The position numbers and the translations under genes were made by a program. From NCBI RefSeq assembly GCF_009811655.1, contig NZ_BGJX01000007.1, positions 1-64,000 on the forward strand: a DNA stretch of 64,000 nucleotides. Reading direction: 5' to 3'. Source of the DNA: Methylosinus sp. Ce-a6 (GTDB lineage Bacteria > Pseudomonadota > Alphaproteobacteria > Rhizobiales > Beijerinckiaceae). The notes beneath the pieces were generated by a model. The model did not search any database. It saw nothing but the letters and a program-made list of their open reading frames with translations, and was not told where the DNA came from. Shown piece by piece: positions 1 through 8,575 of the stretch; position 1 is the first letter of the stretch; each line of letters opens with the position of its first letter.

Positions 1-1134
1 GAGGCCGGCGATCTGCGTGGCGGTGAGGCCGCGCACCTGGGTCGCGGTGAGGTCGGTGACCTGGGTGGTGGAGAGATTGGCGAAGGCGGTGGTGGTGAGC
101 TTGCCGATCTGGGTGGCGGTCAATCCGGCGAGCTGGGTGGAGGAGAAGGCCTGCACCTCGGTGGAGGTCAGCGCGCCGAAGGCGGTGGCCGAGAGGGCGC
201 CGATCTGGGCGGCGGTGAGATTGGCGACCTGGGTGGTGGAGAGGCTGGCGGCGCTGGTGGCGTTCAGCGCGGCGATCTGGCTGGTGGAGAAGTCGGTCGC
301 GTCGATGGCGTCGAGGTAATCGGCGGCGAGGCCGGCGATCTGCGTGGCGGTGAGGCCGCGCACCTGGGTCGCGGTGAGGTCGGTGACCTGGGTGGTGGAG
401 AGATCGGCGAAGGCGGTGGTCGTCAGTCGTCCGATCTGGGCGGCCGTGAGGCCGGCGAGCTGGGTCGTGCTCCAGGCCTGGATTTCCGTCGATTCGAGGC
501 CGCCGAAGGCCGTCGCCGTCAGCGCGCCGATTTGCGTCGCGGTCAGCCCTTCCGCCTGAGTGGTCGAGAGATTGGCGGCGGTGGTTCCGTCGAGGCCCGA
601 GATCTGCCATGTCGTCAGATTGGCGAGATTGACCGCGATGAGATGGTCGGTGCTCAGCGCGTTGAGCTGTGTCGCGGTGAAGCCGCGCACCTGCGTCTGG
701 CTGAGCGAGGAAATTTGCGTCGTCGACAAATTGCCGATCGCCGTCGTGGTCAGCTTGCCGATCTGCGCGGAGCTCAGCGCGCCGATCTGCGTGGCGTCCC
801 AGCCTTGCAGCTCGGTCGAGGTGAGCGAGCCGATCTGCGAGGAGTTGAGCGCGGATATCTGCGTCGCGGTGAGTTCGTCCGCCTGCGTCGTCGTCAGATT
901 GCCGATCTGAGCGAGCGAGAGGCCCGCTATGGCGTTGGCCGAGAGCGCGGCGATCTGCGTCTGCGCGAAATATTGCAGATCGGTCGAATTGAGGGCGTTG
1001 AGCTGAGTGGCGGTCAGCGCCGCGGCCTGCGTCGTGTTCAGCGCGGCGACGTCGGTCGTCGTCAGATTGGAAATGATCGTCGTGGTGAGCCCGGCAACCT
1101 GAGTGGCGGTGAGGGAGGTGAAGATAGAGGTCAT
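1..1134 (-). CDS. Octapeptide-repeat protein, 3' end beyond window
   Basis: Reading leftwards from an ATG at 1134-1132, the frame stays open for 378 codons and runs off the left edge, so the C-terminus is missing. A GGAG lies about 8 bases before the ATG. After MTSIFTS the protein is almost entirely eight-residue units of the form L-[ST]-x-T-[QA]-[IVLF]-x-[AGN], for example LTATQVRG and LTATQIAG. The units are grouped in a 109-residue super-repeat: bases 1-77 are identical to 328-404. There is no N-terminal signal peptide, no Cys, and few charged residues. The function is not known. Such Thr/Gln/Leu-rich repeats suggest a surface or secreted structural protein; without an N-terminal signal, type I secretion by a C-terminal signal is possible but is inference. 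Confidence 0.8.
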   Translation of the reverse strand, partial: MTSIFTSLTATQVAGLTTTIISNLTTTDVAALNTTQAAALTATQLNALNSTDLQYFAQTQIAALSANAIAGLSLAQIGNLTTTQADELTATQISALNSSQIGSLTSTELQGWDATQIGALSSAQIGKLTTTAIGNLSTTQISSLSQTQVRGFTATQLNALSTDHLIAVNLANLTTWQISGLDGTTAANLSTTQAEGLTATQIGALTATAFGGLESTEIQAWSTTQLAGLTAAQIGRLTTTAFADLSTTQVTDLTATQVRGLTATQIAGLAADYLDAIDATDFSTSQIAALNATSAASLSTTQVANLTAAQIGALSATAFGALTSTEVQAFSSTQLAGLTATQIGKLTTTAFANLSTTQVTDLTATQVRGLTATQIAGL

Positions 1135-1494
1135 CGGGCGCTCCGCTTCCAATGAAGCTGTTTACGAAGAACGAAAGTAGACGGCGTTACGGTTCTTGGT
1201 CAGAGCCGCGACGGCTCGGAAGGCATCGAGCATGAACGAAAGACGCAGCAGGGACGCGCGAGCGATCGCTCCGGCGCGAGCCGCCTTCGACTTCGTCTTT
1301 TCGCATTGTTCAGAGGAACACCGTCGCGCCAGGCCGTGCCCTCGCCGGCGGAGCCTCGCGAGCCGGGCGGGCTCGAGGGTCCTGTGCCGGGCCGGCGGCG
1401 GACAGATCATCTGTCCTGTTCGGCGCGAATGCGGAGCCGTCCTCGATCGGAGGCTTCGCGGTCCGCATAGTCACACGCAGGTCTTAACAAACAT
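1135..1494. other. Intergenic region without a convincing gene
   Basis: This 360-base gap separates the start of the repeat protein from the end of the M3 peptidase gene. It should hold the promoter of the repeat protein. Two short open frames cross it on opposite strands, but both are Arg/Ala-rich, lack ribosome binding sites and look like nothing familiar, so I do not call them. Confidence 0.5.
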
Positions 1495-3555
1495 CTAAGC
1501 GGTTTTATTCGATTGCTCCGCGAAGCCGCGATGACGCAGCAGCGCGTCGACGCTCGGCATGCGTCCGCGGAAAGCGACATAGGCTTCGGCCGGATCCTGC
1601 GTTCCGCCGGCGGCGTAGATGAAACGGCGCAGACGCTCCGCCACCTGCGGCGCGAAAGGATCGCCGGCCTCGATGAAAGCCTCATAGGCGTCGGCGTCGA
1701 GCGTCTCCGCCCACAGATATGAATAATAGCCGGCCGAATAGCCGTCGCCGGCGAAGACATGGGTGAAATGCGGCGTCCTGTGCCGCATGACGATCTCCTG
1801 CGGCATGGAAATGCGCGCGAGGCTCTCGCGCTCGAAGGCGAGCGCATCGAAATCGGCGTCGATCGCGCTTTCGTGTAGATCGAGATCGACAAAGGCCGAG
1901 GCGCAGAACTCGACGCTGGCGAAGCCCTGATTGAAATGGCGGGCTCTCACGATGCGGTCGACAAGCTCCTCCGGCATCGGCGCGCCGGTTTCCGCTTGGC
2001 GCGCGAAGGCGCGCAGAATTTGCGGCTCCAGCAGCCAATGTTCGTAGAGCTGCGAAGGCAGCTCGACGAAATCGCGCGCGACATTCGTGCCGGCGACGAG
2101 CGGATAGGTGACGTCCGACAACATGCCGTGCAGCGCATGGCCGAATTCATGGAACAGAGTGTGCGCGTCGTCGAGGCTGAGCAGCGTCGGCGCGCCCTCG
2201 GGCGCGGGCGTGAAGTTCAGCACATTGACGACGATCGGACGAATGCGGCCGTCGAGATTCTCCTGGCTGCGGAACTCCGACATCCAGGCGCCGCCGCGCT
2301 TGGAGGGCCGCGCGAAATAATCGCCGAGGAAAAGCGCGACATGCTCGCCCTTCGCGTCGCGGACGTCGAAGGCGCGCACGCTTCGATGATAGAGATCGAG
2401 TCCCTCGACCTCGACGAAGGAGAGGCCGAACAGCCGCTCGGCGACATGAAAGGCGGCGGCGATCATCCGATCGAGCTGGAAATAGGGGCGCAGCTCCGCC
2501 TGATCGAGATCATAGCGCTCCTTGCGCACGCGCTCGGCGTAATGGCGCCAATCGGAGGCGGCGATCGTGAAATCGGCGCCGTCGCGCTCGGCGAGCGCCT
2601 GTAGATCATCGCGTTCGGCCTTGGCCGCGGCGAGCGCCGGCGCCCAGACGCGGTCGAGGAGATCGCGCACGGCTCTGGGAGTCTTCGCCATGGCGTCGTC
2701 GAGCTTATAGGCGGCGAAATTCGCGAAGCCGTTGAGGCGCGCGCGCTCTTCGCGCAGCCGCAGGATTTCGGCGATCAGCATGCGATTGTCCGTCGTCCCG
2801 CCTTTCTCGCCACGGCTGGTCCAGGCGCGAAAGGCGATCTCGCGCAGATCGCGGCGCGTCGAGCTCTGCAGAAAGGTCTCGACGCTAGAGCGGGCGAGTG
2901 TGACGCCATATTCGCCCGGCGCGCCGCGCTCGCGCGCGATATGCGCCGCCGCGGCGCAAAAATCCTCGGAGAGGCCGTCGAGATCGGCCTCCTCGAGCAG
3001 CAGCAGATAATCGGCCTCGTCGGCGAGCACATTCTGCGCGAAAGCGGTGGTGAGATTGGCGAGGCGCTCGGATATCTCCGCCATGCGGCGCTTCGCCGTT
3101 TCGTCGAGCCTCGCGCCGGCGCGCAGGAAGCGCTTATGCGTGAGCTCCAGCACACGCGCCTGCTCGGGCGTCAGAGTCAGAGCGTCACGGCGCGCGTAGA
3201 GCGCGTCGACGCGCGCGAAAAGCGCCGCATTCAGCAGGATTTCATTCTCGTGGCGGGCGAGGGCGCCGGACATGTCGCGCTCGATCTCCTGAAGCTCGGG
3301 CGTCGCATCGGTCGCGACGAGATTCCAGAACACCCCGCCGACCTTGGCCAGCAGGCGGCCGGAGCGCTCCAGCGCGGCGATCGTGTTCTCGAAGTCGGGC
3401 GGGGAGGGATCTTCCGCGATGCGCGCGATCTCGGAGAGATGTTCCGCCATGCCGGCCTCGAAGGCGGGCCGATAATGCTCGGCTTCGAGCGCGCCGAATG
3501 GCGGCAGGCCGAAAGCTTTCGTCCAGGCGGAGAGCAGTGGATTGTCGGTCGTCAT
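1495..3555 (-). CDS. dcp: M3 family metallopeptidase, peptidyl-dipeptidase Dcp type
   Basis: A 686-residue zinc peptidase of family M3, the usual size of Dcp and oligopeptidase A. The zinc-binding HEFGHALH motif is about two thirds along. It is followed by a segment with AGTNVARDFVELPSQ and then YEHW, the arrangement typical of Dcp, rather than the GVPWDAVELPSQ form of PrlC. No signal peptide is seen, so it should act in the cytoplasm, trimming C-terminal dipeptides from peptides left by protein turnover. It is divergent from the serine acetyltransferase gene with about 140 bases between them. Family assignment is firm; the choice of Dcp over oligopeptidase A rests on motif recall. Confidence 0.88.
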   Translation of the reverse strand: MTTDNPLLSAWTKAFGLPPFGALEAEHYRPAFEAGMAEHLSEIARIAEDPSPPDFENTIAALERSGRLLAKVGGVFWNLVATDATPELQEIERDMSGALARHENEILLNAALFARVDALYARRDALTLTPEQARVLELTHKRFLRAGARLDETAKRRMAEISERLANLTTAFAQNVLADEADYLLLLEEADLDGLSEDFCAAAAHIARERGAPGEYGVTLARSSVETFLQSSTRRDLREIAFRAWTSRGEKGGTTDNRMLIAEILRLREERARLNGFANFAAYKLDDAMAKTPRAVRDLLDRVWAPALAAAKAERDDLQALAERDGADFTIAASDWRHYAERVRKERYDLDQAELRPYFQLDRMIAAAFHVAERLFGLSFVEVEGLDLYHRSVRAFDVRDAKGEHVALFLGDYFARPSKRGGAWMSEFRSQENLDGRIRPIVVNVLNFTPAPEGAPTLLSLDDAHTLFHEFGHALHGMLSDVTYPLVAGTNVARDFVELPSQLYEHWLLEPQILRAFARQAETGAPMPEELVDRIVRARHFNQGFASVEFCASAFVDLDLHESAIDADFDALAFERESLARISMPQEIVMRHRTPHFTHVFAGDGYSAGYYSYLWAETLDADAYEAFIEAGDPFAPQVAERLRRFIYAAGGTQDPAEAYVAFRGRMPSVDALLRHRGFAEQSNKTA

Positions 3556-3697
3556 CGGGCTCCTCGGTCGTCGCCGCCAGATTTAAGGATTCGGGCGTCG
3601 TTGCGCCAGCGATCTCGGCGGTTGCCGCCTATCCTTGATTAGTGTAGTAGTTTTATAGACTGGCGGGGGTTTCCTGCCGCCTTTCGGAGAAGCGGCG

Positions 3698-4678
<981 letters not shown>

Positions 4679-4681
4679 GGA

Positions 4682-4942
4682 TCACGGCGTCGCCGGCGCG
4701 AGGTCGCTCGCCGCTGCGACGCCCGCGGGCGCGGGGCCTTCGGAAATCGCCGAGCACAGCGCGGCGGCGTTGTCCCATGTGCAGGTCGTCGCCCCGATTC
4801 CGCGCGTGCATGTGCATCGATAGAGCACGCCGGCGACGCATCGCGTCGCGCCGGAATCGCTCGTCGATCGACAATCCTGGGCGGAGGCGGCGCTCGTGGC
4901 GATCACGATGGCGGCCGCAAGGCTCCTCATCGGATATTTCAT
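4682..4942 (-). CDS. Small Cys-rich secreted protein
   Basis: An 86-residue protein. The first 21 residues form a clear signal peptide (MKYPMRS, a run of Ala/Ile/Val, then SAASA before QDC). The mature part of about 65 residues carries six Cys in the order DC, RC, RC, TC, TC, LC, suggesting up to three disulfides in the periplasm or outside. The C-terminus is Ala/Pro-rich. I do not recognise the family. It abuts the serine acetyltransferase gene tail to tail. The credible signal peptide and even Cys spacing argue that it is real rather than a chance frame. Confidence 0.6.
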   Translation of the reverse strand: MKYPMRSLAAAIVIATSAASAQDCRSTSDSGATRCVAGVLYRCTCTRGIGATTCTWDNAAALCSAISEGPAPAGVAAASDLAPATP

Positions 4943-5068
4943 GGCGTATGCTCCGGGCGGATCGGCTACCGGCTATCTATCGCGCAGCCGAAGAGGATCA
5001 ATGCGCCGCGATTCGCCGCTTCGCGCATCATGCGAATCGTTCGCACGGAAGCCGCGAGAGGAGACGCC

Positions 5069-5461
5069 ATGATACGCGACTATGTCAGCCATGCCGCCAA
5101 TGAGCGGACGTTTCTCGCATGGGTGCGCACGGGCATAGCGATCATGGCGCTCGGCTTCGTGATCGAAAAATTCGATCTTTTCGTGCATACGATCAGCATC
5201 ACGCTTCCCGCCGCCGAGCGAGGGCCGATTCTGCGACGTTTCGACAAATTGTCGGGACCGCTGGCGAGCGGGGGCGGCGGCGTGCTGGCGCTCGGCGGAG
5301 TTGCTCTGATCGTCGTCGCCACCTTGCGTTTCATTCACACGCGACGTCTCATCGCGGACGAGGCGCAGCATGGCTTCGACGCGGGAACCGGCGAGCTCGT
5401 CGTTCTCGCCGCGCTCCTGCTGCTCGGTTCGGGATTCGTCGTCTATCTCGCGATCGGCTGA
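5069..5461 (+). CDS. YidH/DUF202 family membrane protein
   Basis: The N-terminus MIRDYVSHAANERTFLAWVR carries the DUF202 signature (an ANERT-F-AW-RT block leading into a transmembrane helix). Three membrane segments are visible: around residues 18-35, 70-90 and 108-128. The frame extends 13 codons further upstream, but the ATG at 5069 follows GAGGAG by five bases and starts exactly where the family does. Length 130 residues, normal for YidH-like inner-membrane proteins. Their function is not established. It faces the unknown gene on the opposite strand, with six bases between the stop codons. Confidence 0.8.
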   Translation: MIRDYVSHAANERTFLAWVRTGIAIMALGFVIEKFDLFVHTISITLPAAERGPILRRFDKLSGPLASGGGGVLALGGVALIVVATLRFIHTRRLIADEAQHGFDAGTGELVVLAALLLLGSGFVVYLAIG

Positions 5462-5467
5462 GGCCGC

Positions 5468-6349
5468 TCAGCGGCCATGCGTTCCCGTTGCGGGAAGATC
5501 GTCCTCGAGGAGGACGGCCGCCGGCTGCTCGGCGGGCGCCTCGCCGCGTTGCGGCGCGCGCCACGGCCGGTCTTCCTGCTCGGCGCGGCGGAACTCCTCG
5601 AATCCTTCATAGATCGGCGCGAGAACGCCGTTGCATTCCGAGCGCGACAGTTTCGTCTTGTGCATCAGCGCCTCGACGATCCGCTCGCACTCCTTGTGCA
5701 AATGCCGCAGGCGCAGGGCGGTGACGGATTGCAGCTCCTCGAAGATCGATAGGCTCAGCCGATGCTTCTCCTCCTCGGAGAGCGAAGCCGTGTAATGGGT
5801 CTTGTGCATGAAGGACTGCGCCAAGCGAAAGGCCGTGTTCAGATTGCGATCGTCGACGCCGTCCTGCGGGGGATCGCCGATGAAAACATGTTCGGCGATG
5901 CGCGGCGCCAGCGCTCGCATCGCATGCAGCGCGTCCTTGTCGGCGGGCGTGGCGAGATCATTGATGAAATGCGCGACGCCTTTCTCCTGCTCGAATTGCA
6001 CGTCGGCGAGCCAGAGCTCGCTGCCCGCGCGTCCCGACCCTCGAAACAGCGAGACGCTCTGCGTGCGCAATCCGCCCGTCGCCGAGATCAGCATGATTCC
6101 GGCCGCGCGCGCCGCAGTGCGGCGGCGACCCGACGTGTCGGGATCGGCGGCGGTCAGGCGCTTGCCGACCGCGCGCCGCAGCGCCCGCGCGGCTTTCTCG
6201 GCGCGGGCGCGCTCGGCTTCGAGACGCTGCTGCTCGCGCAACGCCGCGAGCGCCTGCTCGCGCGCCGCGATCGCCGCCGCGTCGGTCGTCGAGGCTTCCG
6301 GCTTGGTCGATTTCATCTTGCGTCGAGTATGCGCGATGTAAGTGCCCAC
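5468..6349 (-). CDS. Uncharacterised cytoplasmic protein with N-terminal coiled coil
   Basis: A 293-residue protein I do not recognise. Residues about 20-70 are Ala/Glu/Arg-rich and likely form a coiled coil (AAREQALAALREQQRLEAER and on). The central part, roughly 85-250, looks like a folded globular domain rich in helices. The tail is acidic and Pro-rich. No signal peptide or membrane segment is seen. The start is chosen at GTG 6349 because GGAGGAG lies four bases before it; an ATG eleven codons later has no such site. The balanced composition and strong ribosome binding site support a real gene. Confidence 0.65.
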   Translation of the reverse strand: MGTYIAHTRRKMKSTKPEASTTDAAAIAAREQALAALREQQRLEAERARAEKAARALRRAVGKRLTAADPDTSGRRRTAARAAGIMLISATGGLRTQSVSLFRGSGRAGSELWLADVQFEQEKGVAHFINDLATPADKDALHAMRALAPRIAEHVFIGDPPQDGVDDRNLNTAFRLAQSFMHKTHYTASLSEEEKHRLSLSIFEELQSVTALRLRHLHKECERIVEALMHKTKLSRSECNGVLAPIYEGFEEFRRAEQEDRPWRAPQRGEAPAEQPAAVLLEDDLPATGTHGR

Positions 6350-6676
6350 GCCGCTCCTCCGCAGAGCGCCTCGACCGATCGATCGCGATCTCGGGAAGCG
6401 CCGCGATCGTCTTCAGGCGCCGAAGAAACGCTAGCGCCGAAGTCGACGGCTCCGCGATTGTGGAGTTTCCTCTTGTGGCGATCCCGCATGTCGCCGAGCG
6501 GCAGGGCCGCGCGGCCGCGGGGCGAACGGCGCGCATCGCTCTGCAATGGCGCGAGAAAACGGGCATATTCCTATTTACCTAGTCATATTCATGAATTAAA
6601 TTTTATCGTCATTTTTTCGGATCTCGCCGGCGGCGGAACCGCCGGCGGCCATTCAGCGTGAGGCGGAGCGTCACGA
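6350..6676. promoter_or_regulatory. Divergent intergenic region with AT-rich block and palindromes
   Basis: This 327-base gap lies between two diverging genes and should hold both promoters. From about 6566 to 6619 the sequence turns AT-rich, unlike its surroundings, and contains the palindrome ATTCATGAAT at 6587-6596. Next to it is a perfect nine-base inverted repeat, CGCCGGCGG at 6625-6633 with CCGCCGGCG at 6639-6647. These are candidate promoter and operator sequences for the PepSY gene, possibly metal-responsive. The regulator is unknown and the assignment is inference. Confidence 0.4.
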
Positions 6677-8281
6677 ATGCCGATCTTGCTTTTCCTTCAC
6701 CGATGGGTCGGCGTCGTCTTGGCGCTGTTCATGCTGGTCTGGTTTTCGACCGGCCTCTCCATCGCCTTCATCGGCTCGCCCACGCTCGATCGCGCGCAGC
6801 GGCTCGCCCATGCGCAGACGCTCGCGCCGCAGGACGGCTGGATCTCGCTCGGCGAGGCGCTGAGCGCGAGCGCCGCGGCGCGCGCTCGAGGCGGAAAGTC
6901 GCAAGCCGCCAAGACGATGCACGGCGGCGGCGAAGGCATGGGACGCCGCGCGCATGAGGATGGCGCGAAGGGCGAGCGCGGCGTCGCCGAGGCGCGGCTG
7001 CTGCGTGTGGGCGGCGAGCCGGTCTGGCTCGTCGAGGACGATGTCGGCCGCCGCTTCGCTCTCTCCGCGACGAATGGCGCGCTGATCGAATTCGACCGAG
7101 AAGCTGCCGAGCGCATCGCGCGCGACTGGCTGGGGGCTCCGTCGCTGCTCTATCTCGCCACGGTGGACGCGGGCGTCGGCCTGCGCAACGCGGAGACGCT
7201 GAAGCCGTTTCATCGTTTCGCGATCGGCGATTCGGCGGGAACGCAGATCGTCGTCTCGGCGCGCACCGGCGAGGTGGCGCAAGTCGCGACGCGTCTCGAG
7301 CGCGCTTTCGTCTACGCCGGCAGCTGGATGCATCTCTTCCGCTGGCTCGATGCGCTCGGCGCCGGCGATTATCGGCGCGACGCGCTGACCTACGCCGGAT
7401 TTTTCGCCGCTATCGGCGCCTTCACCGGCCTCGTCATCGGCTGGATCAAATGGAAGCCGGGATTTTTCGGCCGTCCGACCTATGCGCGCGGGCGCGCGCA
7501 GCCCTATCGCGAAACCTGGCTGAAATATCATTTCTGGGCCGGCCTCATCGGCGGGACTTTCGCCTTCGGCTGGGCGGCGAGCGGTTTTTTCGCCACCAAT
7601 CCGGGGCAGATTTTCTCGCAGGCGACGGCGAGCCGCGAGGAGCTCGCGCGCTATCGCGGCGCGAGATTGCCGCAGGCCGTCGTCGACTGGCGGCCCTCCG
7701 CCGCGCTCGGCCTCGCCGGCGATGTCGTCGAGCTCGCCTGGAGCCGTCTCGGCGAGCAGGCGCTGCTCGTCGCTGAGGCGCGCGACGGCGCCCGCCGCGC
7801 GATCGCCGCGCCCGGCGCCGTCGCAGAATTCGGGGAGGAGTCGCTTCTCGCCGCGGCGCGCCGACTGAAGGAGGGCGTCGACATCGCCTCCACGGAGAAG
7901 CTCGTCGATTACGATTCCTATTATTTCGCCAATCATCGGCAGACGGCGCTCGACAAGCCGCTGCCCGTGCTGCGCGTCGACTTCGCCGACGCTGAGCGCA
8001 GCTCGCTCTACATCGATCCGGCGGACGGGCGCCTGCTCGCGAAATTCGACGCGAGCCGGCGCGCCTATCGCTGGCTTTATTCTGCCGTTCATCATTGGGA
8101 TTTCGGCTGGTTCCGCAATCATTGGCTCTGGTGGGGCTGGATCGGCCTCTGGGTCTCCTTCGGCGTCACGCTCAGCGCCAGCGCCGTCGTTCTGGCGTGG
8201 CGGCGTCTGCGCCGCTCGATCCCTGTCGCCGAGGCGGCGCGCGGCGAGCGACGGGCGCGCCGCGCCGCCCAGACGGCCTGA
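6677..8281 (+). CDS. PepSY-associated transmembrane protein, likely ferric-chelate reductase type
   Basis: A 534-residue inner-membrane protein of the PepSY/PiuB-FoxB type, whose members are thought to reduce or release iron from siderophores. Four membrane segments are seen: residues about 10-32, 236-258, 284-306 and 485-510. Soluble PepSY-like regions lie between helices 1-2 and 3-4. Conserved His residues near membrane edges (LHRW at 7-10, WMHLF at 217-221, YHFWAG at 284-289 and AVHHWDF later) could bind heme. Residues 71-102 are an unusual Gly/His/Lys-rich insertion. The TonB-dependent receptor gene follows on the same strand beyond a terminator, which supports a role in metal-chelate uptake. 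The substrate cannot be told. Confidence 0.8.
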   Translation: MPILLFLHRWVGVVLALFMLVWFSTGLSIAFIGSPTLDRAQRLAHAQTLAPQDGWISLGEALSASAAARARGGKSQAAKTMHGGGEGMGRRAHEDGAKGERGVAEARLLRVGGEPVWLVEDDVGRRFALSATNGALIEFDREAAERIARDWLGAPSLLYLATVDAGVGLRNAETLKPFHRFAIGDSAGTQIVVSARTGEVAQVATRLERAFVYAGSWMHLFRWLDALGAGDYRRDALTYAGFFAAIGAFTGLVIGWIKWKPGFFGRPTYARGRAQPYRETWLKYHFWAGLIGGTFAFGWAASGFFATNPGQIFSQATASREELARYRGARLPQAVVDWRPSAALGLAGDVVELAWSRLGEQALLVAEARDGARRAIAAPGAVAEFGEESLLAAARRLKEGVDIASTEKLVDYDSYYFANHRQTALDKPLPVLRVDFADAERSSLYIDPADGRLLAKFDASRRAYRWLYSAVHHWDFGWFRNHWLWWGWIGLWVSFGVTLSASAVVLAWRRLRRSIPVAEAARGERRARRAAQTA

Positions 8282-8328
8282 CGGGCGCCGGATATCTCTA
8301 TTTTTGTTACAGATTTTGGAAACTAGAA

Positions 8329-8365
8329 CCCCGTCTCCCGCGAGGAGGCGGGGCTCTTTTCTTTT
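8329..8365 (+). terminator. Rho-independent terminator after PepSY gene
   Basis: CCCCGTCTCC (8329-8338) pairs with GGAGGCGGGG (8344-8353) with one G-T wobble and a five-base loop. The T-rich run CTCTTTTCTTTT follows. It lies 48 bases after the PepSY stop codon and should separate that transcript from the TonB receptor gene. Confidence 0.8.
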
Positions 8366-8446
8366 GCGAGCGTCTCCCGTTGTTGCGCCGGCGCCACAGG
8401 CGTGCGGCGAAAGGCCCCGGCTTCCGGCGAAGGTCGAGCGAAGCTG

Positions 8447-8500
8447 TTGACGTCCCCTACTAAAGCTACGTAGTCTATAGGGAATATACGTAAGTGCGCC
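8447..8500 (+). promoter_or_regulatory. Candidate promoter of TonB-dependent receptor
   Basis: TTGACG at 8447-8452 resembles a -35 box. It is followed by an AT-rich stretch with TAGTCT at 8471-8476 (18-base spacing) and a further TATA-containing tract to about 8490. The region is noticeably less GC-rich than its surroundings and precedes the receptor gene. No operator of a known iron regulator could be identified with confidence. Confidence 0.35.
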
Positions 8501-8575
8501 ATGGGGGAGCGCAACGTAGACCGTCGTCGTGGCCCGCGAGGGCCGCGCGCGGCGGGACATGGGGAAAAATCGGTG

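Noticed and set aside
17..1155. Plus-strand open frames across the left-edge repeat region
   Set aside because: They are antisense to the octapeptide-repeat gene. The repeat DNA keeps all frames free of stops, but only the minus strand has a start with a ribosome binding site and a regular repeat pattern.
1162..1498. Two opposing short frames between the repeat gene and the peptidase gene
   Set aside because: No ribosome binding site and no recognisable features, and they overlap each other on opposite strands.
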